From an uncultured Acidimicrobiales bacterium (lineage in GTDB: Bacteria > Actinomycetota > Acidimicrobiia > Acidimicrobiales > SZUA-35): 64,000 bases of DNA. The stretch spans positions 1-64,000 of the forward strand of contig CALAJV010000011.1 in NCBI GenBank assembly GCA_937922805.1, given 5' to 3'. The notes below the pieces were generated by a model, which saw only the letters and a list, made by a program, of their open reading frames with translations, ran no database searches and was not told the origin of the DNA. A program made the translations under genes and the position numbers. Every line of letters begins with the position of its first letter. The first letter of the stretch is position 1. This document shows, piece by piece, positions 1-9,462 of the stretch.

Positions 1-3000
1 GGGACTGTTGTTGGGTTAGGTGCGGTTGGGGTTGGTGCGGGTGTTGTTGTTGTTTCTGACACTCCTGAGGTTCTTGGTAGGTCTGATGCTCCGGGTGGGT
101 TAACAGAGGAGCCAGGTCAGAACCCACAAACCCAACCAGAGACGCCCGTCGCAGAACCAGGGAGCGGGTCTGGAGTAATTCCAGACCTAGCTCCCTATAT
201 CGGTGATCCACTAGACCCTTCAAGTCTGCCAGACAGTGAAGAATCACTTCCGGCGTCCCCAATAGCTCCCGGTTCCGACGAAGATCTTACGTCGCCCGTC
301 CCTCTACCTTCCAACCCGGACAGCGACCAATCAGCCAACCCGGACTCGGTGCCCGAGATAACGAACTCCGGGGATGACGACGAAACCAAGTCCGAGAAAG
401 ACGACACCGATAAAGACGAAGATGATGATGACGAGGTTGCTCGACCGTTCGTGCCTGGTCATCGGTCTGGCAGGGACATGCCTGCGGAACCTCTCTCTGG
501 ACCACTAGGGGATAAAATTATTCCGGCTCCGGCTCGGCGAATTAACGACCTTACCGGTCGGCGTTCGGTGCCGGATCCAGGTACTAATTCGCAGCCTGAT
601 ACTGACATCAGTGCTGATACCGGTGCTGGTTCGCAGCCTGATACTGATGCCGGTGCTAATTCGCAGTCTGATACCGATACCGATGCTGGTTTGGTTAGTC
701 AGGACACGGTTAAGCGAGCTGCCGGTATTGCCGATTTCCAGCGTGAGTATGATCGGTCATTGCGCGACGCCGACAGTTGGCGTGACCATCAGAGGAAGCA
801 GGGGATTGAACCGGAGGAGCGTATCTACGCTCCAGACTACGACGAGTGGTCGGATGGGACCCCTCACGATGAGTTAAGTAGACGGGAGCAGGGGCACTAC
901 GATCAGCTGAACCGTGAAGCCGAGAACTGGCGTGACCTTCAGCGGCAGCGGGGGGTAAATCCTAACGGTGGTTCTGATGGCGGTTCGTCTAGTACCAGTT
1001 CCCTAACCTTGGAAGGTACTGCCAACGCTATCCAACCACTAGCTATCCAACCGCTAGCTATGACCGAACAGACCGACGGCGGCGATACCGGACTAACAGA
1101 TGACTCAGATGCTGATTCGACGGACAGCTTTGCCCCTGCGTCTGATGCTGATTCGACGGATAGTTCTGCTCCGACACCCGCTTCAAAGGCGGACGCCCAA
1201 TCTGATTCTGGCTTCGTAAACGCTGCAGAGGTTGAGCGAATGGCCAAGATTATCGAATTTCAGCGTACGTATGACCAACTGTTTCGCGATGCCGATAGTT
1301 GGCGCAAGCATCAGAACGATCAGGGCATCGAGCCCGACGAGCGGATCTATGCCCCCGACTATGACGAGTGGCCAGATGGAACCTCACATGAAGAGCTACA
1401 AGCAAGAGAAGACGGTCACTACGAGCAACTGAACCAGGAGGCCGAGAACTGGCGGAACCTTCAAACTCAGCAGGGCACAGATCCCGATGATGGTGGTTCG
1501 ACTAGTTCGTCCGGAAGCGCAGCGTCACCTGAACGTTCAACGATCGAAGGTTCTTCGAATGCTCAACGCTCCGGTAGCAGCGTTGAGCCGTCGGCGATGG
1601 CTGGTCCCCCGGACGACTATGACATCGAGCCAGGTTTTCGTCCGAGTAACCGCCCGTGGGTAGATCCTGCGCCCGATCCGGTACCCGAGGGGGTACTGGG
1701 AGGAGAGATCATCCCCGCCGAGCCTCGCCGAGTCGAACCATTTCGACGTACGGGCACTGGTTCTGCCCAATCCAACGATCAGACTTCGGACGATCAGAAA
1801 AAACAAAGCCTTAAGGATTTCACCGACAACCTCCTCGGACGAAACAGACCAAATAGCCAGACGTCTAGTCCTGATCCGCAGCAAGATCCCGTTTCGAATA
1901 GTTCGGGTCCTTCTACTACGTCCAGTCCGCAATCGAAGTCGACACCGCCCAAAACAAAAACCGAACGAGAAGCCGAACTTTTCCGAAACAACGAGATTAA
2001 GAACGGACGACGGCCACATGGCATAGCCGAGAAACAGCGAGAACTTGATGCTGAGCGAATCCTTGACAACGCTCGGGGTGCAGTCGACCAAGATCCGACC
2101 GACCCCGAAGCCAAGAACGACTATCAAAAGGCCTTGGACGACTATCAAGACGCCAGAATCAAGCGAATTCAGGGGGAGCACGACGATGCCAAAAAGTGGC
2201 GACAGCTATCAGGTGAGGAAGACATCGATGATCACATTCTTGGGTACGAGTTCAGAGGAGCCGGCGGACTAGTCGAGCCGATAACAGCAGCAACGCTTGG
2301 CTTCGTTGACAACCCAACATTTTCTGTGCCGGTCGCACAACTTGGCAACGGTCCCATTATTGACGACACGGACTCTTCTAGCCCTACATCGGTGGGGGAC
2401 TACAACGTTCAATCCGGTGAGACACTTTCCGGAATAGCCAACCGCAACAATGTCTCAATGGATGCTCTAAGGAACGCCAACCCCAGCATCGGTGACTGGA
2501 CGAATATCCGGGCTGGACAAACCGTTCAGATCCCATTCGAAGGTGCTAGAACCTATGAGATTCAGTCAGGTGAGACCTTAGGGGGCATCTCCAACCGGAC
2601 GGGGGCAACGCAACAAGAGGTCAGGGACGCCAACCCAGAAGTGTCCGATTGGACCAAGGTACAAGTTGGCCAAGTGGTCCAAATCCCTGGAGGGGAACCA
2701 CCGGCGACCGCGAGCCCAGCACCGGCGTTGGCAAACGATGAAGACTCCTCCCCGACTCCCATAGGTGCGTCGGAGCAACCAGCTAATCGACTTGAGGAGC
2801 TGCTTTATCCCGAGCATCGTGGCCCACGACCCGAGCCAGAATTCTATGCTGATGTGGTCGAGCCGGGTGACACCATTATCGGAATTGCAGCCCGAAATAA
2901 CGTCACACCCCAAGAGTTACGCGATGCCAACGGTCTTGGGGATCAAGCCTCGATACAAGTTGACCAATTTCTGAAGATCCCTATTTCCTCGGAAGGCTCG

Positions 3001-3513
3001 GTTGCGAACCCATTTGCCACCCCGGTTAGCCGACCAATAGTTTCTATTCCAGTCGATGACTACGACAACCTGCCTTGGCGAGTCGAGTGGAACATCGGAG
3101 ATCGGCAAGACCTTATTCCTGAATTTCAAAAATGGGCTGCGGTGAACGACATACCAACCGACCTGCTTATGGCAGTCGGCTGGCAAGAGTCGAAGTGGCG
3201 ACCCGGCGACGTGAGCGAAGATGGTGCTCAAGGAGTCACCCAACTAATGCCCAAAACCTCAGACTTCGTGGCCAAGGAGCTATTGAATGAGCCGGGCCTA
3301 GACCCGATGAAACAGGATGAGAACATCCAAATGGGGGCCCGGTACCTTCGACACCTGATCGATTTCGCTGAAGGCGACGTAGACAAAGCTCTTGCCTACT
3401 ACTACCAGGGGCAAGGATCGGTTGAAGAACGCGGCAACTTCGATGACACCGACGTCTACATTCGTAGCGTGAAAGAGAATAGAGCCATGTTTACTGACCG
3501 GCTCAACCGGTAG
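1..3513 (+). CDS. LysM-repeat lytic transglycosylase-like cell wall protein (5' truncated)
   Basis: The reading frame is open from base 1, so the start lies outside the window. The first residues are a Gly/Val-rich hydrophobic stretch, probably the end of a membrane anchor or signal peptide. A long acidic, Pro/Ser/Thr-rich region follows. It carries a motif of about 22 residues (YDxxxRDADxWRxxQxxQGxxP) four times, as two pairs at about 742-960 and 1267-1488, with a degenerate fifth copy near 2180. Three LysM modules lie at about 2401-2535, 2551-2685 and 2845-2985 (core QSGETLSGIANRNN). The last 130 residues form an SLT transglycosylase-type domain with the likely catalytic Glu in GWQESKW and the supporting GAQGVTQLMP motif. 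LysM binds peptidoglycan and SLT domains cleave its glycan strands, so I infer an extracytoplasmic wall-remodelling protein. The repeat region is of unknown function. The fold calls are by motif. Confidence 0.85.
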   Translation, partial: GTVVGLGAVGVGAGVVVVSDTPEVLGRSDAPGGLTEEPGQNPQTQPETPVAEPGSGSGVIPDLAPYIGDPLDPSSLPDSEESLPASPIAPGSDEDLTSPVPLPSNPDSDQSANPDSVPEITNSGDDDETKSEKDDTDKDEDDDDEVARPFVPGHRSGRDMPAEPLSGPLGDKIIPAPARRINDLTGRRSVPDPGTNSQPDTDISADTGAGSQPDTDAGANSQSDTDTDAGLVSQDTVKRAAGIADFQREYDRSLRDADSWRDHQRKQGIEPEERIYAPDYDEWSDGTPHDELSRREQGHYDQLNREAENWRDLQRQRGVNPNGGSDGGSSSTSSLTLEGTANAIQPLAIQPLAMTEQTDGGDTGLTDDSDADSTDSFAPASDADSTDSSAPTPASKADAQSDSGFVNAAEVERMAKIIEFQRTYDQLFRDADSWRKHQNDQGIEPDERIYAPDYDEWPDGTSHEELQAREDGHYEQLNQEAENWRNLQTQQGTDPDDGGSTSSSGSAASPERSTIEGSSNAQRSGSSVEPSAMAGPPDDYDIEPGFRPSNRPWVDPAPDPVPEGVLGGEIIPAEPRRVEPFRRTGTGSAQSNDQTSDDQKKQSLKDFTDNLLGRNRPNSQTSSPDPQQDPVSNSSGPSTTSSPQSKSTPPKTKTEREAELFRNNEIKNGRRPHGIAEKQRELDAERILDNARGAVDQDPTDPEAKNDYQKALDDYQDARIKRIQGEHDDAKKWRQLSGEEDIDDHILGYEFRGAGGLVEPITAATLGFVDNPTFSVPVAQLGNGPIIDDTDSSSPTSVGDYNVQSGETLSGIANRNNVSMDALRNANPSIGDWTNIRAGQTVQIPFEGARTYEIQSGETLGGISNRTGATQQEVRDANPEVSDWTKVQVGQVVQIPGGEPPATASPAPALANDEDSSPTPIGASEQPANRLEELLYPEHRGPRPEPEFYADVVEPGDTIIGIAARNNVTPQELRDANGLGDQASIQVDQFLKIPISSEGSVANPFATPVSRPIVSIPVDDYDNLPWRVEWNIGDRQDLIPEFQKWAAVNDIPTDLLMAVGWQESKWRPGDVSEDGAQGVTQLMPKTSDFVAKELLNEPGLDPMKQDENIQMGARYLRHLIDFAEGDVDKALAYYYQGQGSVEERGNFDDTDVYIRSVKENRAMFTDRLNR
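712..1488 (+). repeat. In-gene duplication of a charged WR-motif module
   Basis: Two modules of about 85 codons (about 712-966 and 1231-1488) encode closely similar protein segments: a YDxxxRDADSWR half, a Tyr-Ala-Pro-Asp-Tyr-Asp-Glu-Trp linker (APDYDEW), and a YxQLNxEAENWR half. Each module is therefore itself an internal duplication. A separate motif (GDKIIPAPARR, then GGEIIPAEPRR) recurs at about 508-540 and 1702-1734, so the whole N-terminal block may have been duplicated. The nucleotide sequences of the copies have diverged noticeably, so the duplication is not recent. Confidence 0.75.
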
Positions 3514-3675
3514 AGCTTGATTGAGGAAGACGACGCTGCCGCCAAGTGGCTTCAAACAGCTTCAATCAGTGGTTGGAGCGATCAGACGTAAAATTTCGGA
3601 AAAGGTGTGAGCAAGGTAGAATTAGAAGGTCGCCGTCATAACGGTGCCGAGTAGACATAGCTTGGGTGGGTCTCG

Positions 3676-6600
3676 ATGTGTGCAAAGTGTTTTTCGAACA
3701 ATACCGATTTTGGTGTGCGTCAAGATGATCCGAGTCGCCCGAATGGCAGCCGACCCAACTGTCGCAGCTTTGGGTTTCGGCGAGCGATCTCGGCCAGCCT
3801 GGCGCTCGCTGGATTCGGCGGAGTTTTAGCGGCCACTCCCGCAGCAGCGCTCGAGCCAGACTACGGCGTCGACGAGATCGAAAGCTTCGACAGCGAACCA
3901 GAACCAGAACCAGAGCCGGAACCGGAACCAGAACCAGAGCCGGAACCAGAACCGGAAGATTCCGACAGCAACGGGAACACCAGTGCACCGACCTATTCGG
4001 GCACCGCAGAGTCTTCTTCGCCAAAAACCGAAAGAAAATCACTAGAGCAAACGCCGGTTGATTCGGGAACTAGCCGAGTATCAGCACCGGTTGAGGCTGA
4101 CTACCACTCGGCCGCTTTCGGTCATCAGATTGGAAGTCAAGGTAACGGCACCGTCGGCAATAGTGCTGGCGACGTTGCAGCTACTAAGGCCGTTGAATCC
4201 AGGCCATCCTTCCAGAGCCGTTCTGACGAACAAGCGGGTGAGTCGAATCAAATCCAGATATCGACGCCCACTCCAAGATCGGCGCCGAAGCTAGATAGCT
4301 ACGAACCCGGCCCAGATGCTGCCGACCCGCTGGAAGCATTTGGTGGGTCCGGAGATGCTGTGGCCGATGCAACTAGCGGTAGCGAGTCAAGCCTCCCAGG
4401 CGACCAAGCTCGAAGGGCAGACGCTTTCTCGGCCAATCAAGACCGTGAGCTAACTGAACTCATCGAATCGCTTCCCGAGGACATACCGCCCGAGGAGTTT
4501 GAAGCTCGTATTGAGAAGCATGTCGCAGCCGAGAAGCAAGCTCGTCTGGAATTCGACGAGGCCAACATTGGTCTCACCGCTGCCGATCAGCGGCTAAAGG
4601 CCACCGGACAATCAGCGCCGCGTGGCTTGGATCTGTATCACGGGTTACCTGAGACGGTTCAGGAGGCCGGAGCAGCAGTCACGTCCAAGACCGAGCCGAC
4701 GTCCAGCCCGGTAGCACCGACGGGAATCGAGGATGACGAAACGATCGTGGACGATGACCCCGATCCCTACGACGCATTCGGAAACAACTACGACACCCAC
4801 TCCGAGGCCAGAGTCGCCGACTTAATGTCTGAGGCGCAATCGATGAAAGCGAACTATTCGCTCGGCCTCAACGATCAGCACGGTGATATCGGAAGCCCGA
4901 TGAATGGCGTGGACCCGGGGCTCTACACCAACTCGTTTGGAACCGGCATAATCGGAAGTCAAGACAACGATGAGCTAGCCATCTCGAAGCGGGCGATGAG
5001 CCGTTATCGAGTAACGATCAACGGCAAACCGTATGAGCTTGATGAAGACCAGCTTGACCGGTTGGTGGTCATAGGTAACGGCGGATCCGACCTACTGATC
5101 GGTTCCGACCGGTCAGAGATCTTCATCGGCTCGGACGGCCCGGACACAATCTTGCCTGGTGGTGGCAGCGACTTTGTCGCTGGCGGTCGACAGTCAGACA
5201 GGATCTTGGTGAAGAACTCGACTGACCTGTCACCAAACATACTCATCGGTGGCCCAGGCCACGATCTCATAAGAGGTGGTCCCGGGGACGATTACCTTGC
5301 CGGGAACCAGGGTACTGACTGGATCTTCGCTGGCGCAGGATCCGACGTGGTGTCGGGAGGGTTAGACGCTGACCTTATTTACGGGCACCGAGGTGATGAT
5401 ATTCTGCTCGGCGGCAGCGCGAACGATTACATCGACGGGGGCGAAGGCAACGACTATGTATTGGGTGGCCCGGGCGACGATGTAGTGATCGGCGGCAACG
5501 ATAATGACAGCATCGATCCTGGGCCCGGGAGCGACACCGTAGTTACCGGACCAGGCAGCGACCTAGTCGCCGACATCGATGTTGACCCTGACCGGACCTA
5601 CGCGGAGGAAACCGATCGGGTGGCCTTGTCGGCCGGTGATGAGCGAATCTCGGTGGAGATCGAGATAGTGGACGGTTCGGATTCACCGTTTCGATACGAC
5701 GCTACAACCGACATAGGCGCAACAGTCGAGTCGGACCTGGTAACACTTGCTTCGATCCCGGCTGGCAAGTCCTTGTTGGATAGCATTGCGGAGTCCGGCC
5801 ATACCGTTCATATCCTGCCAGGGATTCCGTCATCCCAAGAAAGTGCCTACGCCTATTCTCGACCGACGTACCTGTCAAGGCTGCGAACGTCGGAAGAATC
5901 CTCCTCGCTGCAACCTGATGGAACGCCGGGTGAGGGTACCGACAGCGTCGTAGGCCTATACGCCGAACCCTCCGGTGATCCGAGCATGGAGTTGCTTCCG
6001 ATCTCGAGCTTCGCTCATGAACTTGTCCACGCCGACGATCATGTCAACGGTACAGCGGCCCCGGGGCGGTCGGTAGAACTGGATGTCGACGGTAATGCGC
6101 TGGTAGACCGGCGCACGGGCTATCCAGTAGTTAGTGAGAACGACGAGTTGCGGGCTATGGGCCTTCCCTACGATCCTGAGGGTCGCCATGGTGCCGTAAC
6201 CCTCTCGCCGGATCTTCTACAACCGAATCCGTCGGACTACAGCGAGAACCAGATTCGGGAGGAGCTACGGTTGCCGCCGGTGCTCAACTACCGTACATCT
6301 AACCCGATCGAATCGAATCGCTGGAGTAGTCTGTTCGGCTCCGAAACCGAAAGAGTCGGCATTCCGTCACAAGAGTATCGGGTCGATTGGTTCGATCAGC
6401 AGCAGGCTGACATGTATCAAGACTTTCGCCTCTCGCTTCTTCATAGCGCTACTCCCAGTAGAACAGTGGCTCTTAAAACATTCAAACAGCGCCAGGAACT
6501 AGATCGGGAAGCATTCGTCGAAGCCAGCGCAAGGTTAACAGAGTCGTTCGATCAGTTGGCGGTGTCACGTCAAGTGACGACTGACCAGGCAGCGGACTTG

Positions 6601-6861
6601 GAGAAGGTTCATTTCCAGCAGTGGCAAGATCTCATTAACGGTCCGCTCCGAGGCCATGGGTTCGGACAAGCTCGAAGCACCCTCGTTGCTAAACAGCAAA
6701 TCGAAGCGGCGGCGCTAGAGGCAGCCCTTGCCAACAGTAACGACCGGTCGGCTCCGAGCAAGGAACTGCACTCTGAGGCTAACCGTTTTGTGGAAGATGT
6801 CAGAAACACTTCGTCCAACCTGAATGCCGTCGGACTACCAGACCGATGGCCAGAACCCTAA
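3676..6861 (+). CDS. Secreted RTX-repeat protein with M91-like zinc metallopeptidase signature
   Basis: A 1061-residue protein. Residues about 37-58 (FRRAISASLALAGFGG, ending ATPAAA) look like a signal peptide behind an unusually long leader; a GTG at 3715 is an alternative start. A run of about ten Glu-Pro dipeptides follows (about 3895-3955). The middle (about 5065-5580) holds roughly a dozen nonapeptides of the calcium-binding GGxGxDxxx type (for example GGPGDDYLAG). The C-terminal third has HELVH at residues 781-785 and, about 75 residues later, ENQIREELRLPP followed by NYR. That resembles the ENxLRxELGLPxRxxY block I associate with Pfam 'Effector protein' / peptidase family M91 (NleD-like). 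I infer an exported calcium-stabilised zinc protease or toxin-like effector. RTX assignment is firm; M91 assignment rests on two motifs and needs a profile search. No dedicated type I exporter is seen nearby. Confidence 0.8.
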   Translation: MCAKCFSNNTDFGVRQDDPSRPNGSRPNCRSFGFRRAISASLALAGFGGVLAATPAAALEPDYGVDEIESFDSEPEPEPEPEPEPEPEPEPEPEDSDSNGNTSAPTYSGTAESSSPKTERKSLEQTPVDSGTSRVSAPVEADYHSAAFGHQIGSQGNGTVGNSAGDVAATKAVESRPSFQSRSDEQAGESNQIQISTPTPRSAPKLDSYEPGPDAADPLEAFGGSGDAVADATSGSESSLPGDQARRADAFSANQDRELTELIESLPEDIPPEEFEARIEKHVAAEKQARLEFDEANIGLTAADQRLKATGQSAPRGLDLYHGLPETVQEAGAAVTSKTEPTSSPVAPTGIEDDETIVDDDPDPYDAFGNNYDTHSEARVADLMSEAQSMKANYSLGLNDQHGDIGSPMNGVDPGLYTNSFGTGIIGSQDNDELAISKRAMSRYRVTINGKPYELDEDQLDRLVVIGNGGSDLLIGSDRSEIFIGSDGPDTILPGGGSDFVAGGRQSDRILVKNSTDLSPNILIGGPGHDLIRGGPGDDYLAGNQGTDWIFAGAGSDVVSGGLDADLIYGHRGDDILLGGSANDYIDGGEGNDYVLGGPGDDVVIGGNDNDSIDPGPGSDTVVTGPGSDLVADIDVDPDRTYAEETDRVALSAGDERISVEIEIVDGSDSPFRYDATTDIGATVESDLVTLASIPAGKSLLDSIAESGHTVHILPGIPSSQESAYAYSRPTYLSRLRTSEESSSLQPDGTPGEGTDSVVGLYAEPSGDPSMELLPISSFAHELVHADDHVNGTAAPGRSVELDVDGNALVDRRTGYPVVSENDELRAMGLPYDPEGRHGAVTLSPDLLQPNPSDYSENQIREELRLPPVLNYRTSNPIESNRWSSLFGSETERVGIPSQEYRVDWFDQQQADMYQDFRLSLLHSATPSRTVALKTFKQRQELDREAFVEASARLTESFDQLAVSRQVTTDQAADLEKVHFQQWQDLINGPLRGHGFGQARSTLVAKQQIEAAALEAALANSNDRSAPSKELHSEANRFVEDVRNTSSNLNAVGLPDRWPEP

Positions 6862-6868
6862 TAGATTG

Positions 6869-6902
6869 ACGGTTGTCCTAGAACGGTTGTCCTAGAACGG
6901 TT
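6869..6902. repeat. Short tandem repeat, 14-base unit, between convergent genes
   Basis: The unit ACGGTTGTCCTAGA occurs twice in full and then begins a third time, between the stop of the RTX gene and the last codons of the helicase on the opposite strand. The third copy also forms a small AGAAC-G-GTTCT inverted repeat. It may be replication slippage or a weak terminator. Confidence 0.6.
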
Positions 6903-9288
6903 CTGCTTCTCCCAAGGTATTCCTCAACAGGGCGAGAGCAGCCATCTTGTCCAAAGGTTCGTTGCCGTTGCCACATTTAGGTGATTGGACACATGACGGG
7001 CACCCAGCATGGCAAGGGCATCGATCCAGAACTTGGGCGGTGGCGGCCAAATGCCGATCGGCGGCGGCAAAAGCTAAGTCGGCGATACCGGCGCCACCGG
7101 GGTAGGCATCGTGGATAAACACCGACGGCAACCCTGACTGTGGTGCTTCGGCAATTGACACGCCGCCAACATCCCAACGATCACAAATCGTGAACAGCGG
7201 CAAGATCCCTATAGCGGCATGCTCAGCTGCGTGTAACGCTCCCGGCAATGCAAAGTTGGCGATACCAGCCTCGCCGATACTTCTTGTTTGCCACTCGTAC
7301 CAGACTGCGGTTGTCTTCAACTCTTCCGGGGGCAGCTCGAGATCTTCGGTAGCTAGAATCGATCGACTCCCCACTTCCTTCAACTGATATCCGTTGACCT
7401 GTGAGGTGACGTTGACTTCGCCCAGATGTAAGGTCGCAGATCCGACTTGTTTAGTCTTTTTGGATCGGAGCACTTCGATCGAAATCGTTGATTTGGCTTG
7501 CGTCCATGTGGTCCCATCGTCTCGTTCGACATAAGCGAGCCGTCCAGCAAGGTCGAGTTCGGTCACTTTCCAGGGTTGCCCTCGATGGAGGTAGACGGCT
7601 CCGGGATGGACGATGTTGCAGGCCCGACTCGCTTCAACCGTGCCAATTAGCGTTTCGTCCTCATCGACGATCTGGATTTCGCCACCGGACGCCGACCTTA
7701 AACTGAGCCGATGAAACGGTACGCCACCGCCATCCCAAACTGCTCGAGGTAGGCGCTGCCGGTCAGGCCTGATTCTCATCTGGTCGTTCAGAACGCAACG
7801 GTGTACCGCATCATCGAGGTCCCACCATTGCTCATCGGTATGACTAAGTGGTTTCTCGTATGCAGCGCAACCTAGATGCGGATCGAGAATATTCGGGTTC
7901 TCAACGTTGACCACCGCAGGTTCGGGGGCGCGTTCAAAAAGGTCGGTTGGGTTACTTACGAACCACTGATCAAGCTGATCATCTCCAGCTACCAGAACGG
8001 CCAGGGACGCTTGGGCGCTTCGGCCCGCTCGTCCTATTTGTTGCCACATCGACGCAATGGTGCCCGGAAATCCACACAGAACCGTGGCGTCGAGTCCGCC
8101 GATATCGATGCCGAGTTCGAGCGCGCTTGTCGCCACTACTGCCCGGAGCGACCCGGCTGCCAATTCGGATTCAATCTCTCGTCTTTCGGCCGCCAAATAG
8201 CCGCTTCGATAAGGGCGCACCGAGTTTCGAAGCTCTGGCGGTAAGGCTCGTGCTACGCCGGCCGCTACTCGTTCGGTTAACGATCGACTTCCACAAAACG
8301 CAATCGCTCGACGATCAGCCAAAACTAGTTCGGTAACCGCCCGGATAGTCTCTGTTGCCGGAGATTGTCTAACGCCTCGTTCTTTGTCAACGAAGGCCGG
8401 CTGGATTAGGGCGACGTTTCTGTCGCCACAGGGCGAGCCGTCGTTGGTGACAGCGGTTACTGGTTTGCCGCAAAGCTCGCTTGCCAGATGTTCCGGTTCG
8501 CCGATTGTGGCTGAGCAAAAAACGAATGTCGGATCGCTGCCATAGTGAGCACACAACCGTCGCAAACGTCGTAGAAGATGGGAGACGTGGGTTCCAAAGA
8601 TGCCACGAAGCACGTGGAGCTCATCGATGACGACATAATCCAGTCGTTTTAGAAAGGTGCCCCACTTTGTGTGATGAGGCAGTAATCCATAGTGGACCAT
8701 CTCAGGGTTTGTGAGTAAGACATTGGCGTTAGCCCGGGCCCAGGTGCGTTCTTCTCGAGAAGCATCGCCATCGTAGGCGACTGCTTTTAGTCCAGGGATT
8801 TCCAGTTGGCCGAACGAGCGGAGCTGGTCTTGGGCTAGAGCTTTCGTTGGGTACAACAGAAGTGACGTGCCGGAACGAAGCCCGGAGACAACCGACTCGG
8901 CTATCGGAAGTTGGAAGCATAATGATTTACCTGATGCGGTTCCGGTCGCTACAACCACTGATGCTCCTGACCGCAACAGGTTGATGGCTTCAGCCTGATG
9001 AGAGTACAAACCATTGTCGGGCACACCGTGAGCGATTGAATCGGGGAGAGGCTTTGCTAAATCGCCCATGATCGCTGGCCGAGACGGTAGTCGTTCAAGG
9101 TGGACCAATCGGCCGTCAGCAGCGAACGACGACACGGCCGATGCGATTCCGTCATCGACTAGCTCGCTGCCCAACAGCGAGAAGCCGGGGAAGTCAGTGG
9201 TCGCTTGGCTCAAGGTCGGAACCTCGATAGATGGATCAACTGCTGGCGCAGCACGCACGGAAACCAGCGTAGTCGACGGCTGTGTCAC
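6892..9288 (-). CDS. DEAD/DEAH-box helicase with DUF1998 domain (MrfA/YprA-like)
   Basis: A superfamily 2 helicase of 798 residues, read from a GTG start at 9288. Motifs run in order: a Q-motif-like region, Walker A ATGTASGKS, Walker B DELH in VIDELHVLRG, SAT in CSATIGEP, and the motif VI element QQIGRAGR. The C-terminal part is a DUF1998-type domain ending in a cysteine cluster (CPCHAGCPSC, then a further Cys in SPKCGNG), expected to bind zinc. Related Bacillus MrfA and fungal Hrq1 are 3'-5' DNA helicases; MrfA acts in excision repair of mitomycin-type lesions. Length and cysteine pattern fit the family. It is convergent with the RTX gene and divergent from the photolyase-like gene, so the spot may be a small DNA-repair pair. 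Confidence 0.92.
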   Translation of the reverse strand: MTQPSTTLVSVRAAPAVDPSIEVPTLSQATTDFPGFSLLGSELVDDGIASAVSSFAADGRLVHLERLPSRPAIMGDLAKPLPDSIAHGVPDNGLYSHQAEAINLLRSGASVVVATGTASGKSLCFQLPIAESVVSGLRSGTSLLLYPTKALAQDQLRSFGQLEIPGLKAVAYDGDASREERTWARANANVLLTNPEMVHYGLLPHHTKWGTFLKRLDYVVIDELHVLRGIFGTHVSHLLRRLRRLCAHYGSDPTFVFCSATIGEPEHLASELCGKPVTAVTNDGSPCGDRNVALIQPAFVDKERGVRQSPATETIRAVTELVLADRRAIAFCGSRSLTERVAAGVARALPPELRNSVRPYRSGYLAAERREIESELAAGSLRAVVATSALELGIDIGGLDATVLCGFPGTIASMWQQIGRAGRSAQASLAVLVAGDDQLDQWFVSNPTDLFERAPEPAVVNVENPNILDPHLGCAAYEKPLSHTDEQWWDLDDAVHRCVLNDQMRIRPDRQRLPRAVWDGGGVPFHRLSLRSASGGEIQIVDEDETLIGTVEASRACNIVHPGAVYLHRGQPWKVTELDLAGRLAYVERDDGTTWTQAKSTISIEVLRSKKTKQVGSATLHLGEVNVTSQVNGYQLKEVGSRSILATEDLELPPEELKTTAVWYEWQTRSIGEAGIANFALPGALHAAEHAAIGILPLFTICDRWDVGGVSIAEAPQSGLPSVFIHDAYPGGAGIADLAFAAADRHLAATAQVLDRCPCHAGCPSCVQSPKCGNGNEPLDKMAALALLRNTLGEAEPF

Positions 9289-9360
9289 TGTTGGTATGTG
9301 GCTGCTGTTGTCTCACTGTTGTTGGGTCACTGTTGGCAAGTGGCTGTTGGTATCTGACTG
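9285..9360. repeat. Imperfect direct repeats in the helicase/photolyase-like intergenic region
   Basis: Three copies of a TCACTGTTG-led unit occur, two of them continuing as TCACTGTTGG followed by a GTGGCTG block. They overlap the helicase start and lie within the 174-base divergent intergenic region. Function is unknown; they may be slippage products or regulator-binding repeats. Confidence 0.45.
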
Positions 9361-9462
9361 GTCGACCGAGTTGTTTCGAAGCTAGGTTCAACCTGGCGTT
9401 CTACCGCCGAAAGTAGTATTGGAGATATTCAACCCGACCGAAGCCCGGCCGATGGGCAGATT

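Noticed and set aside
3895..3955. Possible simple-sequence contingency locus in the Glu-Pro repeat
   Set aside because: The dipeptide repeat uses mixed codons (GAA/GAG, CCA/CCG) and a 6-base unit, so slippage would stay in frame; no phase-variation argument.
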